Below, piece by piece: positions 23,301-33,200 of a stretch of 58,428 nucleotides of DNA (positions are counted from its first letter, which is position 1; the number at the start of each line of letters is the position of its first letter). A model generated the notes under the pieces. It worked only from the letters and a program-made list of their open reading frames with translations. It was not told where the DNA came from and searched no databases. The stretch comes from an uncultured Clostridia bacterium (lineage in GTDB: Bacteria; Bacillota; Clostridia; Christensenellales; Borkfalkiaceae): the NCBI GenBank assembly GCA_947626105.1, contig CANQQY010000008.1, positions 1-58,428 on the forward strand. The letters run 5' to 3'. The translations under genes and the position numbers were made by a program.

Positions 23301-25153
23301 CGAATTGCAGCCGTCTTTCGGATCTTACGTTCGGCGAGGGGCTCACATGGATCGGCTATGGCGCCTTCATGGACTATTCCGTCATCGACGGTAGAACAGG
23401 CGGCGCGCCCATTATCACAACCCTTGAATTCCCCGCATCTCTCGAAAAGATGGATACGGACGCTTTCTACGGCTGCGACAGCCTGACCACCGTGACCTTC
23501 AAAGGCAACATCGCGGTGATCCCGACCGAAACCTTTGCCGAATGCGTCGCGCTCGCGACGGTTACCTTGCCCGAAACCTGCAAGGAGATCGGCGACTACG
23601 CCTTCGTCGGATGCTCCGCACTCACGACGATCAATCTTGGCCATGTAGAGAAAATCGGCAGATACGCTTTCACCTCGGCGGGGCATTACGATAACGGGAC
23701 GACGGCAGGCGGATATCATTTCTCCGAACAAACCATCGATCTTTCGGCGGCAAAAGAGATCGGCGACGCCGCCTTTGCGGATACCCATATCGGCGGAACG
23801 ATCTCCGTACCCAACCTTACCACGGTAGGCGCGTATGCCTTCCAGAGCTCCACGTTCACATCCTTCGACGCTCCTCATCTCGCCCACATCGGCGACGCGG
23901 CATTCCAGGGGAACACAGCGCTTACGGGCTTCAATTTCTCGGCGGAGCTTGAAGAGATCGGAAGCTATGTGTTCCTGAACTGCGAAGGCATTCAGGGCTA
24001 CACCTTCGGGACGGAGAAGAAGTCGGACGGCGCGATCAACGATTACGCAAAACTTATAGACGGCGTGCTCTATACCAATATGGCGAACGGCAAACAGCTT
24101 CTCTCGTCCGTTCCCGCAGGGTTGAACGTCCAAAACCTCGAAGTCGAAGAGGGAACGTACCGGATCGACAGTTATGCGGGCAGTGCGAACACCCACATTT
24201 CCTCGCTCGTGCTTCCCGATTCCCTCGTCTCGATCGGCGACCATGCCTTCTTCGGCTATGTATCTTTGAAGTCGGTGGAATTCCGTTCCGCGACGGCTCC
24301 CACGCTCGAAAGTTCTTACGATCCGAACGGAAGCGAATTGCTTGAATCGACCGATCCCGGCTATGCGATCCTGCACAACCAGCAGAGCATGTACGGGTGG
24401 CTGGAACTCACCTACTTCAACTTTATCGACCTTGTCGGCAGGAACAATCCCATTCAGATGATCCTTCCCGCGAACGAGGTCTCGGGTTATGACAACGTGA
24501 TCTATCTCGTCTACTTCGGTTCGGTGGAAAACGCACAGCGCAGCAGTTACGTTGCGATGGAGCAAGCGATGAAGGATTTCCTCGAATATGCCGCCGAGAT
24601 CCAAAAGATCGGCAAGATCACGATGGCGCACGAGAAGCTCATCTCCGACGCAGTCGTCGCGCTCAACGCGGTCAAGCAGGATCCGACGGCGCACGGCGTC
24701 TCCGCGGAGGAATGGGACGCACTCAAAACCACCGTCACGAACGCGAGAAATACGATCGTCCGTCTTAAAATCGCCAACTCTACCAAAGAAGTGCGCGACA
24801 TTCAGGCCGCGATCGACGCTCTGCCCGAGACGTATGTCCAATCGCAGGAGCTCGACAGCAAGATCGAGGCGCTCCGCGACGCGATCTCCCATCTCGAGAT
24901 CGACGAAAGGGGACTTCTCGTGCAGGATAAATACACGAGCCTTCTCAACGCGTACGAAGCGGCGCACCCGAGCGACGATCCCAACCCGCCCGATACTCCT
25001 TCCGGTCCCGACGACAATCAAGGACAGCAGGGCGGAGAGCCCGAAGAGGAGGGCTGCGGCAGCGTCATCGGCGTCGGCGGCGCGATCCTCGCGGCGGTCG
25101 TGCTCTTGTCTGCGGCATGCGTGGTTCTCGTAAAGAAGAAGGAAAATAAATAA
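17369..25153 (+). CDS. Giant cell-surface subtilisin-like protease with PA, Ig-like and leucine-rich-repeat domains
   Basis: 2594 residues. Lipobox SVAAC (Cys23), an I9-like propeptide (about 50-190), then a lactocepin-type S8 protease with a complete triad: Asp242 (VLDSG), His321 (HGTHVAG) and Ser686 (GTSMACP). A PA insert sits at about 550-640. Fn3-like domains follow (to about 1210), then two Big_2-type Ig domains (about 1215-1310 and 1370-1450), a BspA-type leucine-rich-repeat array (about 1460-2320, recurring AFSGC, LTSVTLP and IGDYAF), a helical FIVAR-like region (about 2390-2530), a Pro/Asp linker and a C-terminal membrane helix with a KKKENK stop-transfer. It should degrade proteins outside the cell; the adjacent Opp system could import the peptides. 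Having both a lipid anchor and a C-terminal helix is unusual. Confidence 0.9.
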   Translation: MAKLKKILCLLLVGVMGFSVAACDTGSSTADQGSSNGSSSSQPSQGNTEEGSSNELKLIQSDFQFTPEERMSRIKAEYLIENKGYSENDEVVAILSLNGDALIDTYLADEELSEKMSVGEFAKTPMGIQRKNAIAFNQTDFLRRLAAQGLYTSVNYTYTTIANAVAVTTTYGNFLKIEQLSGVKSASLAETYSRPQESDVIDASAIVNAVDVYETGIFNSESAKDKNGQSYTGKGTSVAVLDSGFALSHPAFNTHEPQGDLMFDTDDIKGFITDGAGGEKLNAVETTPSLSVGDVYYSKKIPFHYDYADKDPDVSPYDSEHGTHVAGIIGGYADSYQDKDGNTVTDGEGHNIPFKGIAVDTQLVLMKVFPDLSEGAETDDILAALEDAVLLEVDAINMSLGAACGFVREKDGDPVNDVYDKINESGVSLVTAASNNYSSAFGGAQGNTSFVTNPDNGTVGSPSTYPAALSVASIDGIKSKYIVGNGSKVFFFNESNSISGEENNFFDELFSDVQSKGERYNFTESQHPNRYNNVSVGADGTLTVKYVTVPGYGYRVNYSTVDVEGKIALVSRGDSTFEDKALQAKNAGAIGCIIYNNIEGDILMSMGKTDHIPTISISKEDGTALAQVNEGTMTFSYKQEAGPFMSDFSSWGPLPDLTLKPDITAHGGNITSSVPGDKYDQISGTSMACPNMCGLVVLIRQFIKDQPRYSKMTWKEISVLTNQMLMSTATIILNQQGNPYSPRKQGAGLASLYNVVNTKAYLTVDDKDRSKLELMDDPTRKGVYVMEFNIVNVSDADMQYDLGLIGMTESVSTADEKHIAERDQLLSNNFTAEVSGNGSLSGNRVTVKAGKTAKIKLTYTLSQEDKNTIESLFPYGMYVEGFVTLDAVGEKEIDLNIPFLAFYGDWTQAPIFDKTYYEVESEAHNAGIDEEDKIKADYFATTPYGSYYYNYIIPLGTYLYDIDESIYDPIPASEDRIAVSNELNKIDGIASVYAGLLRGCKTMTYTITDKDTGEVVYEYVLTNAHKAFSQGGSPIPNYEFLRINSAQIGLMSNRRYEFKMVGQLDYGEDGGLDTNVRNTFSFDFTLDTEAPIIKSATYEKVYDKTLKKDRYYVYLTVYDNQYAMALTPIVFSVNPDYDGTQNSSQYSPSYLLKDPIPLYGEKGQDNRVRVEITDILENLEYDELIPSALGFTIEDYALNQNLYICQLPGTNPGERGKFSFTNDGTTTGGKKSIISIQEGEIVDLTQYLATTDPSVDENKDYLRYLIWESNNENIASVKEGQVLGKSIGRTTITVRENFFGDSATISVNVRARESGASAVNTVVPLSTNNVEDVTKENIKSIRFSYFDTLFAHARAGQTSDIGSTGDRIFLTALNGGISVYPGEQIQLHYDLDPWYVADKYELTYATNRPDVVTVNDQGVVAALKKGSATITLSVGGSNLIASLRVTVNSEFVIDEARTLVAYKGVGGDVEIPDDEGILYIGPNAFSLYETNYQYAQELPDDDIYANRIPGVNNTIKKVVVPDGVMEIQQYAFYNCTALETVELPDTVKFLRRNAFYGDVSLKNINLDHVEVVGDYVFTGCAALDNIDMPNMYTIGTAGFMNCVGLTSVDLTTLRNAGENAFAGCTKLKEVTLGNLTKLSVGIFRNCGLESVDIYETKFIPANAFSGNESLTSVTFHNGLNAIHDSAFSGDTTLQKVTLPNSAFTLGANVFQDCAALATIEFQENTQIDVTAGNLFKGTALTTITVPDNSEFYSMSEDKHQLLNKTGDTIILAAINAYTGSTELTIPATVKYIKSSAFSGAPITSVTFAGAVEIGSYAFAGCESLAKVTFAEAEGTTIGLRAFNNCQALAAVEHLDSVKTIGDYAFTQARALTTASIGANAQVGEGAFLNSGLTSVTLGANVKLGLGVFQRCVSLQTVTMPENGGVEIGALCFSNDSKLSTIDLSKATGELGNEAFFGCTSLEKAQLTNIESIGNFAFANCSRLSDLTFGEGLTWIGYGAFMDYSVIDGRTGGAPIITTLEFPASLEKMDTDAFYGCDSLTTVTFKGNIAVIPTETFAECVALATVTLPETCKEIGDYAFVGCSALTTINLGHVEKIGRYAFTSAGHYDNGTTAGGYHFSEQTIDLSAAKEIGDAAFADTHIGGTISVPNLTTVGAYAFQSSTFTSFDAPHLAHIGDAAFQGNTALTGFNFSAELEEIGSYVFLNCEGIQGYTFGTEKKSDGAINDYAKLIDGVLYTNMANGKQLLSSVPAGLNVQNLEVEEGTYRIDSYAGSANTHISSLVLPDSLVSIGDHAFFGYVSLKSVEFRSATAPTLESSYDPNGSELLESTDPGYAILHNQQSMYGWLELTYFNFIDLVGRNNPIQMILPANEVSGYDNVIYLVYFGSVENAQRSSYVAMEQAMKDFLEYAAEIQKIGKITMAHEKLISDAVVALNAVKQDPTAHGVSAEEWDALKTTVTNARNTIVRLKIANSTKEVRDIQAAIDALPETYVQSQELDSKIEALRDAISHLEIDERGLLVQDKYTSLLNAYEAAHPSDDPNPPDTPSGPDDNQGQQGGEPEEEGCGSVIGVGGAILAAVVLLSAACVVLVKKKENK

Positions 25154-25202
25154 CTTCGGAAGGCAAAACCCAAAAATTTTGTTTTTTCAAAAAAAACAGC
25201 CT

Positions 25203-25228
25203 CTGTGGCGCATTGAAATGCGCCACAG
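25203..25228. other. Perfect hairpin between the protease and the next lipoprotein gene
   Basis: CTGTGGCGCAT / ATGCGCCACAG, 11 bp with loop TGAA. It lacks a downstream T run on the plus strand, so it is more likely an RNA-processing or stability element, or an attenuator, than a classical terminator. It is the only strong hairpin noticed inside the 8.3-40.9 kb gene run. Confidence 0.6.
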
Positions 25229-25279
25229 AAAAACAATTCACAGACGGTTTTCAGTCCGTCGGTCAAAGAGGAGAAAACC

Positions 25280-27655
25280 ATGAAGAAATTTATCAGTATC
25301 TTTCTTGCGCTGATCATGATCCTCGCCTTTGCGGGGTGCGACAGCGATACTCCCGACGCCCCGGGGACGGGGGATACGGGAGAGAACGGCGGCAACGAGC
25401 AAAACGGCGAACCCGAACAGCTCGCCCAGCCCCTCGACCTCAATCTCTCGGGAGACGGGCTCATCAGTTGGAGCTATGTGCCGCACGCGACCTCCTACCT
25501 TGTCACCGCGGACGGCGCGAGCGCGACCGTGACGACGACTTCCTACCAAATGAACGGGGTCCCCGCGCACGACTTTACATACAGCGTGATTGCAAAGGCG
25601 GAAGGATATCTCGATTCGCCCGAAGCGACGGGTACCTATACCGCGCCCGACGTCTCCGTGTCCATCCTCGGCGCGCAGAACGTGGCAAGCGGCGCGACGG
25701 CGCAATACAACGCGACCGTTTCGGGAGCCGTCTCGGATAAGACGGTCACATGGTCGGTAACGAGCGGCGGCGAGTACGCTTCCATCAGCTCTGCGGGGCT
25801 CCTTACCGCAAAGGATGTGACGGGGGACCAGATCGTCACCATCCGCGCGACGAGCAACGGCAACGACACAAAGTATGCCGAAAAGACGGTCACGATCCGC
25901 GCCTATACCGAATTGACGCAGGAGATGCTCGACGAGCTTGCCGCAAAGACGACGATCGAATTCCTCGGGACGATCGACATTGATATCTATACCGTCGGTT
26001 CCCGTCCCGAATATCTCGGGAGCTCGCAACTCACCTCCGAGACCGCGATGGACGGCACCCATTGGTATGCAAGTTATCAGATAAACGACGGTTCGGGCGT
26101 TCCGCACGATATGTACGTCACAAAGCAGAACGGCGTCGCGAATCTCGTGAGCGTCAGCCTCATGAACGAGGAAGAGCTCATTCCCATGCTCGACGATGAG
26201 GGCAACGAACTCAACTGGGAAGAAGCGGGAATGTATAACTGTTTCTCCGGTTCCCTCGAGCATCCCTCCAAACTTCTCAAATCCGATTTTGAGTTCGACG
26301 ATGAGACGTTTGCGTGGACATATAAGGGGGGAGACAAGGCGCTCATGCAGCGCATGATCAGCTCCGCGATCCCTTACAGCTTTACGCCGAAGAGCATCTC
26401 TCTGATCGTGGAAGAGGGCGAAGTGCTCGGGTTCACCGCGGTGAGCGAGAACGATACGCAGGTCTCTCCCGGGAACAATGCGACGATGACCCTGAGCGCG
26501 ATCGTCAACTTCGAGGACGTGACGGTGCCGACGATCGGCAAGTTCGCATTCGATGAAGAGATCCACACTCCCTTGAAGGAAGCCCTCGACCATATGCACG
26601 CTCTCGACAGCTACACGATGATCTATCGGAATCTCGAACAGAACGCGCTCACGGGCTCCTCGATGTCTTACACGGGCTATAAGGAGACGGTCACGGCGGA
26701 AGCCTGCCTCTATGAGGACTTTGATTGGGAGTTCGGGAGCAGTGCGACCGATATCAAATACACCTATACGGGATACAAGTACGGCTTCAAACAGGTCGAA
26801 GATGGGCTTTACGACCAGTTCACGCAGGGTCAAGACGGGTATATTGCGACCCGCGCCTTTGCGGGAAACGTCAAGGACGCGCGTCCCGGCTTGAAGTTCG
26901 CGCCCGAACTCTTCACCTATTACGCGAAGGGGGCGGAAGGGGACGACTACGACATGTATTACGAAGTCGATTCCAGCATGAACATCGTCGCAACGGAGTT
27001 CTACCGCTACGTCGACGTTCTCGACCAGCTCTACGGCATGTATGCGTCGGTCGGGAACACGGGTTCGGGGTATATCCGCCCGAGTGTCACGGTCAAAGAC
27101 GGCTATATCACGGAGATGCAGTTCTATTACTATATGGGCTACGTCTCGGGCGTGATCGAGATCGAATTCAGCGATTTCAACACGGCGACGATCGAAGAGG
27201 ACATCACATTCACAACGCGTGAAGTCCCTACCTCTTGGGACGGGATCCCCTTCAACGAGTATGACGATGGGGAATCGGGCGGCGCTATGTTCCTGCCTTA
27301 CGCGCAGAATTATCTCCAAACGAAAGAGGAGATCCCCTTCTTCGGGGCGGCGCTCGGCGATTGCTTCGCTTGGGCAAGAGATACCTTCTATTCGAGCGCA
27401 GGCAGGGCGCGCCGCGCGATCTGCATCTGGTACGACATTCCGACCGATCTCGACTATACGATCGGAAGTTCTTTGAAGAAGGTCCGCGATTGGCTTGTAG
27501 GGCAGGGTTATGAGCAGACCGACATGAAGGAAGGCTCCGCAGGAAATACCTATGAGTATTCCAACGGCACGCTGGGGATCGCAGTGGAAGATTCACAGAC
27601 GCTCCTTTATATCTACGTTTGGGTGGAGGCCTCCGCGGCGGAACCCGCAGAATAA
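25280..27655 (+). CDS. Surface lipoprotein with Fn3- and Big_2-like domains
   Basis: 791 residues. Signal peptide with lipobox FAGC (Cys20), then a Gly/Glu/Asn-rich linker, a fibronectin-III-like domain (about 50-115, ISWSYVPHATSYLV), a Big_2-like domain (about 118-205, VTWSVTSGGEYASISSAGLLTAKD) and a large uncharacterised domain from about 210 that contains NVKDARPGLKFAPELF and ends in an aromatic beta-rich segment. The domain plan, and the C-terminal pattern TLGIAVEDSQTLLYIYV versus TLGIMLVVENNHTKNFFF, match the next gene, so the two are paralogues. No catalytic motif was recognised. Ribosome site AGAGGAG. Confidence 0.8.
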   Translation: MKKFISIFLALIMILAFAGCDSDTPDAPGTGDTGENGGNEQNGEPEQLAQPLDLNLSGDGLISWSYVPHATSYLVTADGASATVTTTSYQMNGVPAHDFTYSVIAKAEGYLDSPEATGTYTAPDVSVSILGAQNVASGATAQYNATVSGAVSDKTVTWSVTSGGEYASISSAGLLTAKDVTGDQIVTIRATSNGNDTKYAEKTVTIRAYTELTQEMLDELAAKTTIEFLGTIDIDIYTVGSRPEYLGSSQLTSETAMDGTHWYASYQINDGSGVPHDMYVTKQNGVANLVSVSLMNEEELIPMLDDEGNELNWEEAGMYNCFSGSLEHPSKLLKSDFEFDDETFAWTYKGGDKALMQRMISSAIPYSFTPKSISLIVEEGEVLGFTAVSENDTQVSPGNNATMTLSAIVNFEDVTVPTIGKFAFDEEIHTPLKEALDHMHALDSYTMIYRNLEQNALTGSSMSYTGYKETVTAEACLYEDFDWEFGSSATDIKYTYTGYKYGFKQVEDGLYDQFTQGQDGYIATRAFAGNVKDARPGLKFAPELFTYYAKGAEGDDYDMYYEVDSSMNIVATEFYRYVDVLDQLYGMYASVGNTGSGYIRPSVTVKDGYITEMQFYYYMGYVSGVIEIEFSDFNTATIEEDITFTTREVPTSWDGIPFNEYDDGESGGAMFLPYAQNYLQTKEEIPFFGAALGDCFAWARDTFYSSAGRARRAICIWYDIPTDLDYTIGSSLKKVRDWLVGQGYEQTDMKEGSAGNTYEYSNGTLGIAVEDSQTLLYIYVWVEASAAEPAE

Positions 27656-27687
27656 ATCGGAAAAAATTTTTATAAGAGGTAAAAGAT

Positions 27688-30204
27688 ATGAAAAAGGCAA
27701 AATTGTTCAGCAGCATCCTTGCCACAGCGCTTGCGGGAATTCTGTGCTTTTCCGTAGCCGCATGCGACGACGATCCCGAACCCTCACAAGACGTTCCCGG
27801 ACAGTCCCAAGAGGGACCCGGCAACCCGAGCCAAGGCGAAACGAATCCCCCTGCACCCGCCGTATCGATCTCGATCGGCGCAGGCGTACCCATGGAGATC
27901 AAAAAGGGCGAACAGGTCACGCTTACCGTCACCGTGACGAATACGGACAATAAGAAATACACATGGTCGGTTACGGACAGCACGGGCGCGGCGAGCGACA
28001 TCCTCGCCGTCAGCGCGGAAAATGTGGTCACCGTCGAAAAGGACGTTCAGCTCGACACCGCCGTCACGGTCACGGCGACGTCGGAAGCGGATCCGACGAA
28101 GAAGGCTTCCCACACCTTTACCGTAAAGCCCAATATCACAGGGCAGGTAGGGGAGCTTACCGCCGAAGCGCTCCAAGCGATCTCGGGACCCAACCTTACG
28201 GTTACCGGTACGGTCACAGATTACTACGAAGATCTGCAATATTCCGCAAACGACCAAACGACTGTATACGACAGCGTCGTTAAAATGAGTCAAGACGCAT
28301 GGTACGGCGAGTTCAGCGCGCAGGGAGAGGGAGACGTCATTTCCAGCAACTACCGCGCGGGCGAGCAGTACGGCAATCAGGGGCATGCCTTGATGAGCGT
28401 GTACATTGATAAAGACAACAAGGTCGCCGAACGCGCCGAAACCGACTACCAGAGCATTCCCCTGCTTTGGGAGAACCAGCACTTGTACAACCATCTGGGA
28501 AGTCTTGGGACGGATATTTCCAAGAAGTTCACCTACGATGCGACCAACGGCGAGTATATCTACGATATCGAACCGAGCGGCCCCTACGACACCGATTATA
28601 GCGCGGATGAATATCTCATGATTTATCTTGCCGTGTCGCTCACGCCCATGCTCGACGAAAACTTCACGCAGTTCCGTCTCAAAATGACGGACGGCGCCGT
28701 CACGGGCATCTGGGCGCAGACAGCAGTCGCTACCGTTACCGCAGGCGACGGCGAGACCGTGCTCGAGCGCTCGTATACCGAAGTCGAGCTCACGATCTCC
28801 GAAGTCGGCACGACCGTCGTTCCCCAGCCCGCTCCTTACGAAGTGCCCGACGGGGAAGCGGAATATTATGGTTATCTCACAGAAGCCGTAAGCGCCATGA
28901 AGGCCGCTAAGAACTATACGTTTAAGGCGATCGAGACTTCTGTCGCAGCTCCCAGCTACGACGAGGGCGACTATGAGATGGAATCGGCCGGCGGCGGCGT
29001 TGCTGCGATCGCGGCTGCGGTTCCGCTTGCGGATGCCGACCAGTATTATCATAGGCACACCGCGTCGAAGAGCCCTATCGGCGGCACAGGCACCATCGGC
29101 TATGTGACGGAGGATGCCGCGGTCTTTGAAACGATCGGCAAATATTCCGCCTCCATGGACGGACAGGATTACAACTTCAATTACAGCGGATATAAGCAGT
29201 ACTCCGGCTACTACGAAGTTTTGGACGACCAACAGGTCTATACCACGGTAAAGGGACTCATCGGCGTGGAGCGCAAGAGCGGCAACTTCTTCGAAAAAGC
29301 AATGCCGCAGTGGGATTTTGCTCCCGAGATCTTTGAGTTCACCGGCAGCAACATCGTTGTTTCGGGCAGTACCCGTACAACTGTGTATAATTTCGTTCTG
29401 CGCGACGGCTTCATCACCAATGATGTTTCCCGCCAGATCTCCGCGCACGACTTTGCCGAAGACGGCGAAGCGATGGCGTTCTCCACCCTTACCATTTCCG
29501 TTGCGGTAGACGAAGATGGGCATGCCTACATTTATTCTACGGAGTTTCCCTATGACGTGAGCGACGGCCTCTACACCGGGTTTATCACCACGACGTTCAA
29601 AAACTTCGGTACGACGACGCTCTTGAAGGACGCCTTCGATACGGAGAAAGGATACTATATCGAGAGAGTTTGGAGAGATACGTGGGACAAATACACCGCG
29701 CACGACTACAATCCCGACCACGTTTACGGACAGAGCCGCGATGAGAATGCAGAGACCGTGCTCCGTCATATGTTCCCCGCGATCACCGATATCAGCCAGC
29801 TTCCCGCTCCTTCGATCCTCATGGAGCTCATTAGCGACGATGTGAACGGACCTTGGTTCGATTACGACCTGAACGATGACGGCACCCTCAAACGTGAGGA
29901 GTTCTCCTTCAACTGCGCGATGAGCGACGACGATCCCCGTCTCGACAGAAACGGCGTCGTCATCGACATTGAGGCGCTTCTCGGAGCGAATGGCGCGCTT
30001 ACCGAAGAGATCTTGAAGGTCAGCGGCTGGACTTACAGCCCCGCGAATTCGGGATACCGCACGGAAGGCAATCCCACGTCCAGCTATTTTGCAACGTATG
30101 TCAATCAGACGCTCGGCATCATGCTCGTCGTCGAAAACAACCACACGAAGAACTTCTTCTTCGACTTCTACAAGATGGGCGATTGGTCTTTGAACAGAAG
30201 CTGA
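27688..30204 (+). CDS. Surface lipoprotein with Big_2-like domain, paralogue of the preceding gene
   Basis: 838 residues. Lipobox SVAAC (Cys26), a Pro/Ser/Gln/Gly linker, a Big-type Ig domain (about 55-155, KYTWSVTDSTGAASDILAVSAENVV within it) and a large domain of unknown function beginning TAEALQAISGPNLTVTGTV. Shared features with the preceding protein (central NFFEKAMPQWDFAPEIF versus DARPGLKFAPELF, and similar endings) support a tandem duplication followed by divergence. The gap is 32 bp, with GAGGTAAAAG before the ATG. The function is unknown; surface binding is the simplest guess. Confidence 0.8.
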   Translation: MKKAKLFSSILATALAGILCFSVAACDDDPEPSQDVPGQSQEGPGNPSQGETNPPAPAVSISIGAGVPMEIKKGEQVTLTVTVTNTDNKKYTWSVTDSTGAASDILAVSAENVVTVEKDVQLDTAVTVTATSEADPTKKASHTFTVKPNITGQVGELTAEALQAISGPNLTVTGTVTDYYEDLQYSANDQTTVYDSVVKMSQDAWYGEFSAQGEGDVISSNYRAGEQYGNQGHALMSVYIDKDNKVAERAETDYQSIPLLWENQHLYNHLGSLGTDISKKFTYDATNGEYIYDIEPSGPYDTDYSADEYLMIYLAVSLTPMLDENFTQFRLKMTDGAVTGIWAQTAVATVTAGDGETVLERSYTEVELTISEVGTTVVPQPAPYEVPDGEAEYYGYLTEAVSAMKAAKNYTFKAIETSVAAPSYDEGDYEMESAGGGVAAIAAAVPLADADQYYHRHTASKSPIGGTGTIGYVTEDAAVFETIGKYSASMDGQDYNFNYSGYKQYSGYYEVLDDQQVYTTVKGLIGVERKSGNFFEKAMPQWDFAPEIFEFTGSNIVVSGSTRTTVYNFVLRDGFITNDVSRQISAHDFAEDGEAMAFSTLTISVAVDEDGHAYIYSTEFPYDVSDGLYTGFITTTFKNFGTTTLLKDAFDTEKGYYIERVWRDTWDKYTAHDYNPDHVYGQSRDENAETVLRHMFPAITDISQLPAPSILMELISDDVNGPWFDYDLNDDGTLKREEFSFNCAMSDDDPRLDRNGVVIDIEALLGANGALTEEILKVSGWTYSPANSGYRTEGNPTSSYFATYVNQTLGIMLVVENNHTKNFFFDFYKMGDWSLNRS

Positions 30205-30230
30205 TCGGTCCGTAATAAGGAGGCAAGCGC

Positions 30231-33200
30231 ATGAAACGCCTTATAAAACTTCTATCTCTTCTGTGCGTCATGCTTGCTCTCGTATTTTCTGCCTGCGGGG
30301 GAGATCCTTCCCCCGCCACGGGCGATGAGCCCGGGGATCAACAGGGTAGCGGAAACGGACAGGAAGAAGGAAAAGAAAAAGAAGTTGTTGTCGCTGCCGT
30401 CGAAAGCAGCGTTCAGATCAAAGATGAAGAGGTTTCCTCTTACGACTTTACAAGCCTCTTCACAATTACCGTAGACGGTGAGAAAAAGGACGTTTTGGCG
30501 TCTTATCTCGACCTTTCCGCTCTCAGCGAGGCGGCGGGAACGTATACGGTCACCTGCAACTATGAAGGAAAGAACGCCAGCGTATCCGTGACGGTCGTTG
30601 CGACGGTCTATACGCTCACTCTCTCGGTGGAAGAAGTTACGCTCAAAGTTTCCGCGGTGGAGGGGACGGACTTTCTGAACTATTTCACGGCGCAAAAGGA
30701 CGGCGTGAAGGATACGATCACGCAGGACATGGTCGAAAATACCGTCCGAGCGGAGGTCGGCGACTATGCCGTCACGGTAACCTACCACGGCGAGAGCAAA
30801 ACCCTTACCGTTCACGTCGTGTCCGACCATAGCGTCGAGGTTGTCCTCTCCTACGAACATCCCGAAGTCCCCGAGAACGCTCTCGAAGATTTCGACGCAG
30901 CCTCGCTCTTCTCCCTCTATATCGACGGAGTTGCTGTCGAGGTGACGGGGGAGATGCTCACCGTCGAAGGGCTTGACGGAGCCTCCGCGGGCGGCACGTT
31001 CACCGTAGAACTGAACTATTCGGCAAACAGGATCACCGCGGCAAAGAGCGTGACTGTCTCGGTCACCGAAGCGCGGCAGATCGTCATCACGCCGAAGAAT
31101 ATCGAAACTTATCCCAACGCGGAGGAGATCGACCTCACGACGCTCTTCACCATCCGTCAGGGTGACGAGGAGATCCCCGTCACCATCGACATGATCGAAG
31201 GCGTCATCGACTACTCCAAGGCGGGCGAGAACAACATCGTCCTGACGTACGGCGGCGTGAGCGCGACGGCGGTCGTCACAGTCAGAATGGGCGTGATCAT
31301 TGATTATGCGCATTCCGACGCCGTGCAGGTCAAGGTCGGTACGGACATGGAGACATACCCGTTTGCAGACGACTTCATCGTCGTGATCAACGGCGCGCGG
31401 TATCTCCGCATCCCCGATTCCTGCTTCGATCTTTCGGAGGTCAATTTCGCGGAAGAGGGGACGTATACAGCGACGCTCACGATCCGCTATGGCGACCAGC
31501 CGAGCGGGAACACCTTCCCGCCCAAATTCCCCGAACCGCAGCTCGTCACAAAGACGATCACCTATGTCGTCGTTGCGGCGCAGTACGACCTCTCGGTGAA
31601 AGAGGAGTTCGTGAAACTCCCCAAGGGGACGACCTCTTACGATCCCACCTCGAACCTTGCTCTTACGATCGACGGATACAAACAGAGCTTCACAACGAGA
31701 AGGGACTATGCCGACGGAATCACCGTCTACTATGAGGCGCTCACGGAGATCGACTTCTCCTCGCCCGAAGTGCAGACGGTGCGCCTTGCCCTCTATATCA
31801 ATGGAACCGGCAGCGAGCCCGTCGAGGTAGAATATGAGCTGCAAGTCGAGACGGAGATCGTCATCGAAGCAAAGGACGGCATCGCTTTCACGGGTGAAAC
31901 GCTGTATACGAGAGACCTCTTCACCGTCACCGAAAACGGCGAGGCGGTCGAGGATGTGCAGGAGTACATCAGCGGGAAAGTCGATACGTTCAAACCCGGC
32001 GTCTATTTTGTCTCGATCAATTACAAGGGACTTACCGCAGAGTGCAAGGTCGTCGTGTACAGGCGCGACTTTATCGGGACGTATAGAACTTCTCTTACGA
32101 CGATCCCCGTCGAGGAAGAGGAGGAGGACGACGGAGAAGGCGGCGGCTGGGGCGACGAGTACGATACCGACTGGACGTCTGCGCCCGCCGACGTCATGCC
32201 CATTGCCGAGACTGCGCCGACGCCGCTCGGCGGACTCACGATCAACGCGGACGGCTCCATCCGTTTCAACGGGATCAGCGTCGATTCGATCACGGGTATC
32301 GACGAGAACACGATGATCCTCCATACGGGCACAAACGGGACCGGCAGAGACTATACGCTCCACTATGAGAACGGTATTGTGGTGCTCGAAGTCGAAAATT
32401 CCATCCGTCTGAAATACAGCGATTACGCCCGTCCGCTCGTCTACTTCCATGAGGATCTTTGGGCGATGCAGGAGAAACTTACCGTCAACGATACTTCTTC
32501 CTATATCCTGCAATCGCACTCTGCGGGGCACTTCTCCATGGATATGACCCGTTTGAAGTCAAAAACAGACGGTTCGGAACTTTGGTTCGCACTCTATGTC
32601 AAGGTGCTCGAAAACCTCTCTTCCAACACGTCCTATGCGGTCGAATGGGGCGAAGTGACCTTCGAAGGCGACTATTCCAAGGAGATCGGCGCGGAAAACA
32701 CGATTTTCTTTAACGGAACGGCATATCATTTCGCGATGAAGGACGCCACGACGGGGCAGACAGTCGCCGTCAATTCGCAGCCTTACCGCAATACCACCTT
32801 TACGGGAAGCATCGACGGAAAAGAGGCGACTCTCGTCGTCAATGCCTCGAATTGGTATCAACTCTATGTCGGAACGGGGCTTATACTGCAAGTTCTGCCC
32901 AACGACCTCGGCAATATGAAGCACGGCGGCGAGCGTGCGGACGGCAAAGTGCATCTGTATAAGCTGAACGACGAAACATACGGCACCTATTCCTATCTGT
33001 TTACGCTGGATCCCGAGGCAAAGACGTTTGTTCTCGAAGAACGGGACAGCGTCTACGGCGTCTATCGGCGGGGGAACATGCTCCTCTTCCTCGACGGATA
33101 CGGAACGGGAAACTTCTACGAAAATTACAGCACGACGAGCTTTTCGAGCACAGAAGTCACTTACACCCTGAAAAACGGGGAGCTTCATCTCGGATTCGAA

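Noticed and set aside
18827-25021. 2064-codon open frame on the minus strand opposite the subtilisin/LRR gene
   Set aside because: It is antisense to a gene with clear domains, and its translation is Arg/Val/Asp-rich low-quality sequence without motifs. Codon bias of the plus-strand gene leaves the opposite frame open.
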